Below are positions 46,044 through 56,045 of a stretch of 64,000 nucleotides of DNA, in pieces. The stretch is taken from positions 1,178,001 to 1,242,000 of the forward strand of contig NC_085852.1 of assembly GCF_020906515.1 (NCBI RefSeq), in the 5' to 3' direction. Source of the DNA: Vanrija pseudolonga. Its lineage: Eukaryota; Basidiomycota; Tremellomycetes; Trichosporonales; Trichosporonaceae. How positions within the stretch are numbered: the stretch's first letter is position 1; the number at the start of each line of letters is the position of its first letter. The translations under genes were made by a program, and so were the position numbers. The notes under the pieces were generated by a model, which was not told the origin of the DNA, searched no databases, and was given only the letters and a program-made list of their open reading frames with translations.

Positions 46044-47031
46044 CTAGTGGAACAGGCCTCGTGCGTCTTTTGTTGGGTCTGGGCCGGCGTTGACGTTGCC
46101 GACGGAGTAGGAGTAGAAGAGGACCTTCATGGCGAGGGCGAGAGCGGCGTGGAGGACTCCGACGCCAATGACGAGGAGGCGGACGAGCTTGTTGTCGCCT
46201 TCGGCGAGGACGGGGTAGATGTTGGTGACGCTGGGGTGTGAGCGAGGCGAGCGAGGCGCAGTCGAGCTCGCGGCGAGCAGAGCCCAAGCTAACTTACAGG
46301 AAGAAGCCCGAGCTCGCGGCGCCGAGACCGACGAAAGCCCAGCGCGCGATGCCGACGGGGATGAGGCAGAGCAAAGACACGGGGATGAACACGCTCATGG
46401 CGTACCCGTAGATACCGAGCGCCTCGGCCGGCCCCCAGCTCCCTACGCCGAGCCAGCGCGTGAGCGCCCACAGTGCCGCAGGCAGGGCCAGGCCGTAGAT
46501 GTACACGAGCGTCGTGGCCGTGCTGAGCAGGGGCAGGTTGGACACGACGGGCTGGCCGGCCATGTACTGCTGCAGGCTTGAGGTGAGCGTCGAGGTCGTG
46601 TACAGGAGGAGGATGAGGGTTGTTAGGGTCCAGAATGGGCCTGTCGCGAGCGTCAGCGAGCGGCCGGGGAGGGGGAGAGCTCGAACGCCGCGCAAGCAGC
46701 AGCACGCACCGTACAAATCCACCTGCCCCTCACACGCATCAGCGATGAACCCGCCGCGCGGGACGAGGCTCAGCCCGACACGCTTGAGGATCATGGTCGT
46801 GTCGACGTCAAAGTAGACGGCATAGTACGCGAGGTTGAAGGGGGAGTATGGGGCGGACGTGCGCGATGATGCTGATGGGTCGGCGCGCGAGGAGCTGCCA
46901 ACGGCAGCGGACGACGAGGCGCCAGCGCCGCCAGAGGGTGTCGGCAGGCCCGAGTCGGCCCCGAGGAAGGTCTTGAACTGGAGCTCGTCGCCGTCATCGG
47001 CGTCCACTACGGCGTAGCCTCCTCCTGACAT
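46044..47031 (-). CDS. Yip1-domain Golgi membrane protein (YIPF1/2 type)
   Basis: The hydrophilic N-terminus is Gly/Ser/Ala-rich (MSGGGYAVVDADDGDELQFK). YYAVYFDVDTTMILKRVGLS and GQVDLYGPFWTLTTLILLLY are the Yip1 signature, the latter joined across an intron at DLY|GPFW. Five hydrophobic segments follow, including LVYIYGLALPAALWALTRWL, LGIYGYAMSVFIPVSLLCLI and VIGVGVLHAALALAMKVLFY. It ends DPTKDARGLFH. Family members work with Rab GTPases in ER-Golgi vesicle traffic. Confidence 0.87.
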
Positions 47032-49005
47032 TGTGCTGGGGTGGGTGTTGTGAAGTGGACAGCGATCGCAGACAGCCATCGATGTCATCGATTGTGGTGG
47101 ACGTGACACGCGATGCGGGCCTAGTTTGGGGTAGAGTTAGGCACGCGGCCACGTGGTGTCGCGCCTAATCATGAAACGACGGTACGAGATCTGGTCGGCG
47201 TGTGATTTTGAATTAGCGTGCGGTTTCTAATCTTGATTATGCTTGTGCCAAACTACCTACCAGCAGCCCATCAGTTGGGCCGTTCTCTGCAGACTGACGC
47301 CGATGCGCCGCGACATGTCTCTGAGCATGCTGGTTGCCATCCATAGACCGGACATGACATGTTAGTTCAGAGTCCTCGGCACTGGCTTGCTGGTGACCCT
47401 GCCGCGAAGCTCAACACCATAAACGATCGCCGGCCGGCCGGGAGGAGCACACCACCCCCGCCTCCGCCTCCGCCTCCGCACACACACACACGACTCCGTA
47501 CCCGGCACACAAAAGAGGACCGACTCTACCCCCCGAACCCGTCGCCTGACCCCCCAGGACCGGATTCTGTGCGGCTCGAACCGCGGACCTATCCACCTAG
47601 CGATGGGCAGGCTTTCCACCCGCCAGCTAGTCAAGTCAAGCTGGCTAGCTGGCGGGCGATGCTGGATGCGCGGGGATTGGCTTAGTATGCACCGCGGGTG
47701 GGGATCACACCGTGCGTGTGGCGGTTTGTGCAGATACGTTGCGACGTCGTCGCAGCACGCACAGGGGGCAGGCCGTTCTGCACACTTCGCTTGGTGCACA
47801 TGCCCATGGCAGCGTGCTACAGCCACGCCCGCCGTACACGACATCCAGCGAGGTCGCGATGTCCAAGCCTCGCCACGTGGCGTGGGATTCTCGGCGCCGC
47901 CTGCGTTCTCGGCGCTGCATATGTACCGCATGCACCCAGGCCGCCAAACATGACCGATGCGATCACACGCACCCAGGCACTGGGATAATCTAGATTATCC
48001 GCCCGCCCACAGTCCACATGACGCCCACAAGCGGCGGCCACATGGCCGCCAGTCAACTGTACAGTCAGACTCCGCTGCTCCGCACCTGAACCCGCCTTCG
48101 GACCCCGCGAATGATGTACAGACGGCCGATCTTGCCGCCGCGGCGGTAGCAGTAGTCACCCGTGGCGGCGGCGGCGTCAGGTGGCACGCGCGAGGCTGAG
48201 CGCCCGTGCCACAGGGTGGTGTGCAGGGCCAAGGAGTCCGCCACACTCGCCCTGGCTCCCTGGTGCCCTTGCTTGTGGCGGATGTGGCACGCCGACCCAC
48301 TCCAACGGCACGGTTCCGGGCGAGATATCCGATGCCTGCTGCTGGCACAGAGTGGGTATCGGTAGTTGAAGCGGCGGCGCCTGCTCGGCAGCCTCGTCAA
48401 TTTAGCGCGCTTGGCACCTCGTGGATTTCCGGGGGCGAGCGCTGGTTTCGGGCGTGCCGTAGGGTGTCTCTGGCCCTCCGAGGGTCGGGAGGGTGTCTCC
48501 CGATGGCGGCGGGGTGGTGAGGTGTACGATGGCTGGTGCGGCGGTCAATGTGCGTACCTAACGCCGTACTCGGGTGCGGCGTGTTGTGCCTCTACCCCTC
48601 TGCGCGCCATCGCCTCCACGGCCTGTCGTTGTCCACTGCCAGCTACCGATAAAGACACTTGGAAGCGAGCTGCTGCGCCGCTGTAGGCACTACAATTGTC
48701 GACGCTTGTTCGGGGTGGCGACTCGACAGGGCGTTCACCGTAGCCTGGGTCGCCTGAGGGCCTCGTCACTGGCGCCCGAACAGTCTGTGTGGGCATTGGC
48801 CACACAGAGAACTCGGCGGACGAACTGGACGAATCAAACACCGTGTCCAAAGCAGTTGAAACGCACCTACTTCGATGTGTACCTCGAAACATGAGTGCCG
48901 TGCTTCGACTGGTGGTTGAGCTTTGTGTAACAGAACAGCGCAGGTATTGAAATCCTCCTGTTACCATAGCTACGGACATCGTGACGCACGCAGCAATCAG
49001 CCTAA
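47032..49005. other. 2 kb gene-poor region
   Basis: Beginning of an accessory-looking stretch. No conserved coding sequence on either strand. It includes a simple-sequence tract (47449-47491) and a weak tRNA-like segment near 47570-47650 that does not fold properly. Confidence 0.5.
47449..47491. repeat. CCGCCT / CA simple-sequence tract
   Basis: The plus strand shows CCGCCT-type hexamer repeats running into CACACACACACA. Low-complexity DNA with no gene. Confidence 0.75.
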
Positions 49006-49948
49006 CTACCAGAGGAAAGTGTCGCCTGGGGAGATCAATCTCAGTCCACCTAAGAAGAAACAAGGACTTACCGCACACTTCACAAGGTGGGGGGTCTGGA
49101 GTAAGCACAATATTTATCTGCCCCTTGTCGATTCATGCGGCTACGGGCCCTCGCAAGCAGGTGTGTAACCTTGCGCTCTGTCAACTCCGATGTCCGGGGG
49201 TAGAAGACAAGAGGCAGCTCGAGAGCCCAGAGGGCAGCCTCGTTGTCAAAATCTGCAGCATAGTCGATGCCGTCGTACTCGCCCTCATTGTGCGCATTTG
49301 GCCAGTAGATCCGGAGGGTTCGATACGGGCGGGGCAGTGACGATTCCCAAATGTCGCTCAGCTCTGCGCAGTGCACCGTGAGATTTGCAGAAGAGATGCT
49401 CCGACAGGGGAGGTACTCGAGGCGGCCCTGAGACCATGAGCCGCTGCGAACACATACGTCTGGGGCATCGAAGAGGAAGAGACCTTCATCAGGAAGACGT
49501 TTGAACGTCGGCTTGATGCCATACTTGCGGTATAAGGTCCCGTTGGGGTACGGATCCTCGAGGATCAGGCGGCGTACTTTTGGAAACAGAGGGGTCGGTG
49601 CCCCCAACGCCGCTGCTGCTGCGTACACTTTGGCCAGGATTTTGTCGTCTGGGGGAGGAGAGAGCTTCAGGTGCTCGATGAAGCCGAGGCACTGTCGAGT
49701 ACGCGGGCGGAGCTTTTTGACAATCTGAGCCAGCTGGACATCGCTCAGGACCACGTCACGGTAGACATGCCGTGCAGCAACGTCCCAGACGGTGTGTGAC
49801 ACCCGCAGAAGACGGATGAGAGTTGGGCGGTCGGCGACGGGGTCAAGCGCGCCGATGATGAGAGACAGGACCTCGGTTGGCAGATGCCTGCATGCAGCGT
49901 TGTCCGGAGCCTCATGGAGGAACGACGTGTGGTCTGCTTGTGGGACAT
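49006..49948 (-). pseudogene. F-box-like paralogue A, disrupted copy
   Basis: Clearly related to the intact copy at 51380-52331: it has HLPTEVLSLIIGALDPVADR, WDVAARHVYRDVVLSDVQLA, FDAPDVCVR, LEYLPCRSISS and LPRPYRTLRIYW. Two problems make it look dead. First, the F-box frame has no ATG after the preceding stop; the nearest ATG (49948) is in another frame. Second, near 49124 five bases present in the intact copy (TCGAA) are missing, which shifts the frame and gives a TGA at 49080. Beyond that shift the original frame resumes as CEVCG, then a 46 nt intron (49026-49071) and a six-residue last exon with TAG at 49006, exactly parallel to the intact copy. Recent decay is likely; a sequencing error could explain one disruption but hardly both. 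Confidence 0.72.
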
Positions 49949-50126
49949 GCGGTGTTCAGTGGTTCGGCGATAGCTAGTCGTATTTTGTGGTCATCGAGAC
50001 TGACGCGCACAAGGCTGGTCTACATTAGCATATGCAACGTCGCGGCTGGTCTTTATCGTCGGGGTGGGAATCAGTCGTCGAACCAGAGGTGACGTCATTG
50101 TATACAATAACAAGGCAGCTCGAGAA

Positions 50127-50420
50127 TCAAGTTCTCAACCTGGCGCAATCGCGTTTCGCAAGCAAGATCTCCAGTTTCATGGAGCGAATGAAGCCGAGCG
50201 CAGTCCGTCCCCGCGATGACAAGCGTCGGACAAGTTTGGACATCTGGGCATCGTCCAGCGTAACCTCGCGGTAGAGCCGGCGCGCGGACATGTCCCACAT
50301 GGCCGCGGAAACGCGGAGGAGGACAAGGAGCGTCGACCTGTCCGCGATTGGGTCCAGGTGGTCGACGATGCTGCTGAGAACTTCATTCGGGAGACGGCAG
50401 GTGGGCTGTGGGGCTGCCAT
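50127..50420 (-). pseudogene. F-box-like paralogue B, 5' fragment
   Basis: A 97-codon frame, MAAPQPTCRLPNEVLSSIVD then LDPIADRSTLLVLLRVSAAM, DMSARRLYREVTLDDAQMSK and TALGFIRSMKLE, aligns with the first third of the intact paralogue. Similarity stops just after FIRSMKL, and no downstream remainder was seen in the 180 bp before copy A. It could be expressed as a short F-box-only protein, but truncation of a tandem duplicate is the simpler reading. Confidence 0.65.
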
Positions 50421-51379
50421 TGGGGTGGCAGTGCGGTGTTTCGGTCGCCCGATTTGTGTCGGGGCAGTTGGGCCTGCAGCAATTCACGAGCAGGGCGCAG
50501 TAGAGGAAGAGTGGTCGGCCATACTCTCCAGGCAGCTCACACAGGAGACACAGGAGGAGACCTCGTAGCCCTGACGTCACAGAGCCGTGCTGGCGCCTCT
50601 GTCTCGCTGACTGTCTCCAGACCCCCACGAGCAGCCGTCCACTGTGCCTCGCTGCGCACAGCACACCGTGGTCCTTGACACCGGTAGCTGCCGCCGACTT
50701 CACTTGACGACCCGTATTGTGCACAGTAACTGGCGGCACGCTGAGCACAGCTGTCTGAGGAACCGAACAAGTGAGGAGTGCGCGAAAGAGGCACTATTGA
50801 ACCTTGATGGAGTTGGTCCCGCGACCCATCAGACGCTCAGAGGTCGTTGCCTGCTGCTTGCTCCCTGCAGCCAGTCCACTGCTGCGTCCCTTTCGGAAGC
50901 GCTGGCTCCCGACCCTCCTCGCGCGCCCAGGACCACCGCTCCTCGGTGCCCGGCGCCCGCCGCCCAGCCAACGCGGCCAACGCCGGCGCCTCCGGCATGC
51001 CAGGTGCGACTCCAGGCGCAAAGTTCGGAGCGTCCTCGTCGGCAAGGCGTCACTTTCAAACGCGCTGGTCCCAGTCCCCTGCCCCTGCTCGGTAGAACTG
51101 TAACTCGCTCGGCCCGGTCACAGCCACGACCTCGAAACGTTGGACCATATCGGCACTGCTTTGCTGGGGTCTTCATACCCGGCTGGCCCAAAATAACTGA
51201 AACGCGGTTTCGTGGTGCCTAGGATCACCCGCGGAGATGCTCCTGTCCCCTGTGCGACCACATCGAACGGCCGAGGCTTTACATGCGTTATGCATTCTTC
51301 CGAAAGCTCTATGTTACATAGGGAGGAGTGCGGCCCAAACAACGTCGTTCGAGAGACCGATCAAAGCCGGCGTGACTGG
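50421..51379. other. spacer between F-box-like copies
   Basis: About 960 bp between copies B and C. Open frames on the plus strand are Arg/Pro-rich without resemblance to anything known. I see no remains of further F-box-like sequence. Confidence 0.45.
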
Positions 51380-52331
51380 CTACCTCTCCCAAGTGCCGCC
51401 TGGCGCTGTCAGTCTCGTCGGAGGCGCAGTTGGACTCACCACACACCCTACACGGCGGGGGGCTTGCTTTGAACGCAATCCTCACCTGCCCCTTGTCTTC
51501 GAGATTGATGCGGGTGCGATTTCGGGCGAGTCGGCGCATGACTTTGCGCTCTGTCGAGCCTTCTTCCTTCGATGTTCCAGTATTTGCGTAGATCACAATG
51601 GGTAGGTCGATTGCCCAAAGTGACGCATCGTTGTCGAAACGCGCGACATATCCGATTTTCCACTCATCTTCATAACCAGCCGTCGCCCAGTAGAAGGATA
51701 GAGTGCGATACGGGCGGGGTAGTGCCGACTCCCAGACCCAGTTCAGCTCTCCAGAGTGCACAGTGAGGTTGGACGATGAGATACTTCTGCAAGGTAGATA
51801 CTCGAGACGATCTTGAGACCACGTGCGGCCTCGGACACAGACGTCGGGGGCGTCAAAGAGAAGGACACCTGGCTCGGCTAGGCGCTTGACGTTTGGCGTC
51901 AGGCCGTACTTGCGATCCGATCCGCCCAGAGGGAACTGATCGTCGAGGATGAGGCGGCGCACGTTGGGGAACAGTGGTATCCCATCGGTACCGGCAGCTT
52001 TGTAAACCTTTGCCAATATCTTGTCCTTGGGAGGAGGGGAGAGCGTAAGGCGATGCACGAATCCGAGGCACGTTCGTTTTCGTTGGTTGATTCTGTTGAC
52101 AATCCGAGAGAGTTGAAGGTCACTCAGCGTAATGGAACGATACAAGTGACGCGCGGCCACCTCCCAGACAGTCTCTGAGACACGCAGAAGGCTGAGAAGG
52201 GTCGGGCGGTCGTCGACGGGGTCCAGCTCATTTACGATAGAGGTGAGGATCTCGGTAGGCAGATGGCTGCTTAGGGGTGAGGTCGCCGGGGAGCTGTCGG
52301 TGGGTCGGTGCTTGGTAGTTGGAAGCCCCAT
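51380..52331 (-). CDS. F-box-like protein, paralogue C (intact)
   Basis: The intact member of a three-copy tandem family, 303 residues with the splice proposed here. The start MGLPTTKHRPTDSSP is followed by an F-box-like motif, HLPTEILTSIVNELDPVDDR then TLLSLLRVSETVWEVAARHLYR. The rest has no domain I can name: LYRSITLSDLQLSRIV, LFPNVRRLILDD, FDAPDVCVRGRTWSQDRLEY, LPCRSISSSNLTVHSGELN, LPRPYRTLSFYWATAGY. An intron at 51400-51439 (GTGAGT...CTGACAGCGCCAG) follows CRVCG and gives a last exon GTWER; copy A has the same intron and exon length, which supports it. Without the splice the frame would run to 51309. F-box proteins usually present substrates to SCF ubiquitin ligases; here this is inferred. 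Confidence 0.72.
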
Positions 52332-53225
52332 TTGGATTGGTGGTGTGTAGTGTAGTGTGACTTGAGTGTTGTGGATGAGTGCGTGTGAACACTTGGCTGA
52401 ATAGTGTGGGTCTGGAACGGGGATGCCTCGGCAGTGTCCCAAATAACCGGCAGCTGGACAGTTTATGCTTCCAGCATGCCAACACATAGCTAAGCATCTT
52501 CTTGATGCCCCGGAAACATCGCGAGCGCGCCTGAGGCGCAAGGGTCACGCCAGAAACACCATAGGCATGAAGCAGCGAGACTTGTTATGGCTGCATCGCC
52601 TTCAGTAACGGTCGCCCACACGGCAGCACGCTGACGAACCTTGTTTTGTATTTAGTGTGCGGAGTGCAGCTTTCGTTATGTGCCCAACACGAGCACCCGA
52701 CAGCCTTGCAAGGTTAAGGTTGTTCTTGCTACATACCACACGAGTTCCTGTGTCAGTTTGCTTTTAGTATCACCTTCACGAGTTAGCACCCCCCTTCGGT
52801 TTCTCGGTTGTAGTGAAGCACCATGTCAGTTACGAAGATACGCACCAACTGACGTGCAGAAGGCACTGTTGCTCTCGACCGATTGCCGCGTCGTCTCGTG
52901 GCGTCGTCATTCCAGAGGGACGCGTCTCGAGCGTGTAGTCGCGTCTTGAGGCGCGTCACCGACCACAACGCGTTGTGGCACTCATCGCACTGTGCACTTT
53001 CCAACTCCCCCTCTGACCGCTGATTGTCGAGGACCGCCCTTCGCGACCAGACTCCCCTCGCGTTTCCTCGATCACAACAACAGTGCCCGTCCCGCCAGGG
53101 CGTAGCTTGTATCGGCGCTAACTCTCGCCATGACGGCCGTTGAGCGCCTTGTTCGTTGTTTACAGTGATGGAGGCAGAGAGGAGTTGCTCGGGACGCGTC
53201 GACATGTCCTCGCCCTTCCAAACGG
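52332..53225. other. intergenic, divergent between F-box-like C and calpain-like gene
   Basis: About 900 bp. A minus-strand open frame of 171 codons (52783-53298) covers much of it but runs through the TATA box and leader of the next gene and has no domain; I treat it as spurious. The rest is less GC-rich than the coding DNA around it. Confidence 0.45.
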
Positions 53226-53232
53226 TATAAAG
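53226..53232 (+). promoter_or_regulatory. TATA box of the calpain-like gene
   Basis: TATAAAG in the context ACGGTATAAAGAGCGC, 79 nt upstream of the start codon at 53311. Confidence 0.65.
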
Positions 53233-53310
53233 AGCGCTCAGAATGTGGCCCACAAGTCCCGTCACTGCATCTACCTTGTCGCATAGCTGAACATTCACTT
53301 CGGTTGCACG

Positions 53311-55531
53311 ATGAGGTCGTTTCTCGTTGGTCTGGTGACTTTACTGGTCATCCAGAGTGAGTTGACCCCTCTACATTTCAATTGTCTGACGCGCCAGCAT
53401 CACTCGTCGAGTCTGCGCCATACGACAAGTCCCCAACAGGCTCGATCACAGAGTACACCCCGGTCAACCAGGTTCCCACAGGCTCGGTCCCCACCCATTT
53501 GGCAAAGGACCCTGTCTTTCAGATAATCAGGCTCAGAGCTCCAAAGGGATTCACTCGCAAGAATTGCGGGTGGGACCAGTCAGATATCGCTCAAAACAAC
53601 CTCAACTCTTGCGGTCTGGCAGGATCCCTCCTAACAATGGCTCTCAGCTTCCCAGACTACATAAACTACTACATCTGTTCTCCTGCCAGAGTTAAAGGGG
53701 TTCCCAAAGGGATGCGCAGGATCAGGCTTCCGACAAGTACAGGCGATAATTGTTTCGTGGTGCCTATTGATGAGGCCGCCCCCCTTGATAACATTCAAGG
53801 GGAGGACGAAACGAAGGATGAGGGGCAACCGGTCGGCTACACGTGAGTAGATGAGAGCGTGCAATTCGACTGACACACACCTACAGCTGGCCCGGGGCAG
53901 TCGAGTGGTCTATAATGGCGGACAACAGCGAGTATATCAAGGGTCAGATTTCACCACCTGCGGCGAAATCTGCTGTTGTCACGGGACACGTACACGGTGT
54001 TCCTCAACGAGGTTGTTCGCCTAAAATCGTACGTTGACCGTGTGCCACGAAGCTGACTGGGGGCTAGGTCCTGGAGTCACTCACTGGTCGAGAGGTGAAG
54101 GTGTCCAAAATAGTCTCGACCACAACGGATGCCGTGTTGGAGGAGCTCTTCCGATACGGTGACAGACGGCCGACCGTAATTCAGACCAGGAGGCGGAAGC
54201 CAAAGGACTCCAACGGGCAGGAGCAGGAGGATGACCTGGAGAGCGAACCCGAATTTGACTACTTCGATCATGCCTACGCCTTTCGCTCATACTCAAAGTA
54301 CGGAAGGGATAGACCCAAAGACAGCGCGAGCTGACTGTGACACAGCGGCCGGCTAGAGCTGGCTAACCCTCATCAGACTCATGCCGATAACGTTCGGTTC
54401 GCCATGAGGGACATGGACTGGATAAGGGAGAACGTAAACCGTATCTATCAAACCATCGACGATCTTCCACCACCGCCCAATACTCCAGTTCCCAGAAAGC
54501 GAGCAGGTGAAGAGTGCCGAATCGTCGATCCCGCTACACTCCGGCCCCTTCTTCCAACCCCGCCGCCTGCACCTGCACCGAAGCCCACACCGCCACCTGC
54601 CCCTCCTCCCCCTCCTCCCCCTCCTCCCCCTCCTACTCCACCTGAGCCTCCTGCTCCTCCTGCTCCACCTGAGCCACCTGCTCCGCCGGCACCGGAACCT
54701 CCCACTCCGCCTCCTGCGCCGCCGGCTCCTGTCCCCGAGCCCGAAGGTCCTCCGACACCCGAACCTCCTACGCCGCCTCCTGCTCCACCCCCTCCTGTCC
54801 CCGAACCTGAAGGTCCTCCAATACCGGAACCTCCTGTTCCGCCCCCTGTTGTTCCTGTCCCTATCCCCGACCCGGGTGGCATAATCCCCATTCCAGGCGA
54901 CGATCACAGTACAACGCGTCCTGTCATACCCGTCATTGTGTCCACAAGCTCAGATACAACCACCACGACTTCGACCCCAGAGCCAACTACGACCACGCCA
55001 GAGCCCACAACGACCACGCCAGAGCCAACGACGACGACCCCAGAGCCCACAACGACGACCCCCGAGCCTACCACCACCACCCCAGAGCCCACGACGACGA
55101 CCCCAGAGCCGACGACGACGACCCCCGAGCCTACCACCACCACCCCAGAGCCCACGACGACGACCCCAGAGCCCACGACGACGACCCCAGAGCCGACGAC
55201 GACGACCCCAGAGCCCACCACCACCACCCCAGAGCCCACGACGACGACCCCCGAGCCAACGACCACGCCCGCCCCTCCCCCGATGCCGCCTGTGGCAGTG
55301 CCGCCCGCACCGACCCCGAGCTGCGACCAGGTCGGTGTGCAGATCCGTCCCGACGGTCCAGAGATCCCGTTCTGCATGAAGCCTCTGAAGCCTCCCTCGC
55401 CGCCCCCCTCGCAGGTCGTAACCACCGTGATCACGCCGACGACTGTCTGTGATGCGGTCCAGTACCGCCCCGACGGCCCCGAATTCACACACTGCCATTC
55501 GAGGACGTTGACCGAAATCAAGACCCTCTGA
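53311..55531 (+). CDS. secreted protein: calpain-like Cys-His-Asn domain plus Pro-rich and TPEPTTT stalk
   Basis: Five exons (53311-53356, 53398-53842, 53887-54028, 54068-54297, 54346-55531) join in frame to 682 codons. The N-terminus MRSFLVGLVTLLVIQTSLVE is a signal peptide. Residues about 75-300 resemble a calpain/papain-fold protease: Cys87 in NLNSCGLAGSLLTMAL (an amphipathic helix after the Cys), VEWSIMADNSEY (compare calpain WSALLEKAY), LESLTGREV, His279 in DYFDHAYAFRSYS and Asn295 in LELANPHQTH. His-Asn spacing is 16. The residue before Cys is Ser, and the usual Trp after it is replaced by Gly-Leu. Residues about 340-490 are Pro-rich, then 14 TPEPTTT units, then two matched Cys loops (CDQVGVQIRPDGPE...C and CDAVQYRPDGPE...C). 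No GPI-type tail. Family assignment is my inference; activity is unknown. Confidence 0.62.
54974..55267 (+). repeat. coding minisatellite: 14 x 21 bp (TPEPTTT)
   Basis: Fourteen consecutive 21-nt units each encode TPEPTTT. Synonymous codons differ among units, and a three-unit block (CCC-GAG-CCT unit followed by two CCA-GAG units) is repeated, so the array grew by duplication of multi-unit blocks. Thr/Pro-rich units suggest heavy O-glycosylation. Confidence 0.95.
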
Positions 55532-55946
55532 ATGAATGAAGCCTTGAAGAAAGTGAATCAGTATACGTACCTTATACCCCAAGTTGTACGCCCGCGTCTG
55601 GTACGCGGGACGAGTACCCGATTGTGAATGAAAGTAAGTCTGCACTGTGTTCGTGGCGTGGTGGCGGTGGGACTTGTGAGTGGAGTGGGGGCCCGTTGGT
55701 TGCTCCCGGCCTAGAGACACAGATGTGTCAATGTCGTCGAGGAGTCCATTTACCTCCGTACAGATTGGCACCAACCCGCACAAGCGCACATGAGCACCTA
55801 CGAATGGGATCTCAAGCGCGTGGAACTCCCCGTCAGATGCCTCCAGCGAAGGGGATTGTCAAGACAGAACACCCAACGATGTCAAAGAGTTGGAGGTCAG
55901 GCGGAGAGCTCAAAATCCAAACACCCACCGAGAAAACAGAAAGGGA
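55532..55946. other. intergenic, no gene seen
   Basis: 415 bp between the calpain-like gene and the tRNA. It holds the 3' region of the former. No conserved coding sequence. Confidence 0.45.
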
Positions 55947-56045
55947 GCTCTTGTGGTGTAGTGGCTATCATACTCTCTTAGGGCGCTGTTAGCACCTTAA
56001 GCTGAAGCTTGGGAGTGGTCCTCGGTTCAAATCCGGGCAAGGGCC
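55947..56045 (+). tRNA. tRNA-Pro(AGG) with a 26 nt intron
   Basis: The acceptor stem GCTCTTG (55947-55953) pairs with CAAGGGC (56038-56044), with discriminator C at 56045. The D arm GTGTAGTGGCTATCAT is of the Pro/Gln type. The anticodon stem CTCTC (55973-55977) pairs with GGGAG (56011-56015); the anticodon is AGG at 55980-55982. An intron at 55984-56009 sits one base after the anticodon, the normal position. Its CCTTAAG (55995-56001) is fully complementary, with one G-U pair, to CTTAGGG of the anticodon loop. The T arm is CTCGG-TTCAAAT-CCGGG. The mature tRNA is 73 nt. A TTTT terminator follows about 7 nt downstream. Confidence 0.92.

Noticed and set aside
47570-47650. Possible minus-strand tRNA with a GGTTCGAGCC B-box-like motif and an A-box-like TAGCTGGCGGG
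   Set aside because: The T loop would have six bases, and neither the acceptor nor the anticodon stem pairs. At best a degenerate relic.
52783-53298. 171-codon minus-strand frame upstream of the calpain-like gene
   Set aside because: It runs across the TATA box and leader of the plus-strand gene, and its composition resembles chance frames.
53887-54028. A frame change inside the third exon of the calpain-like gene, suggested by the alternative reading RDTYTVFLNEVV
   Set aside because: The original frame stays open to ATC before the next donor and joins in phase to VLESLTGREV, so no frameshift is needed.
54448-54891. Gly-rich minus-strand frame opposite the Pro-rich region
   Set aside because: It is the reverse complement of proline codons in the coding exon; a shadow only.
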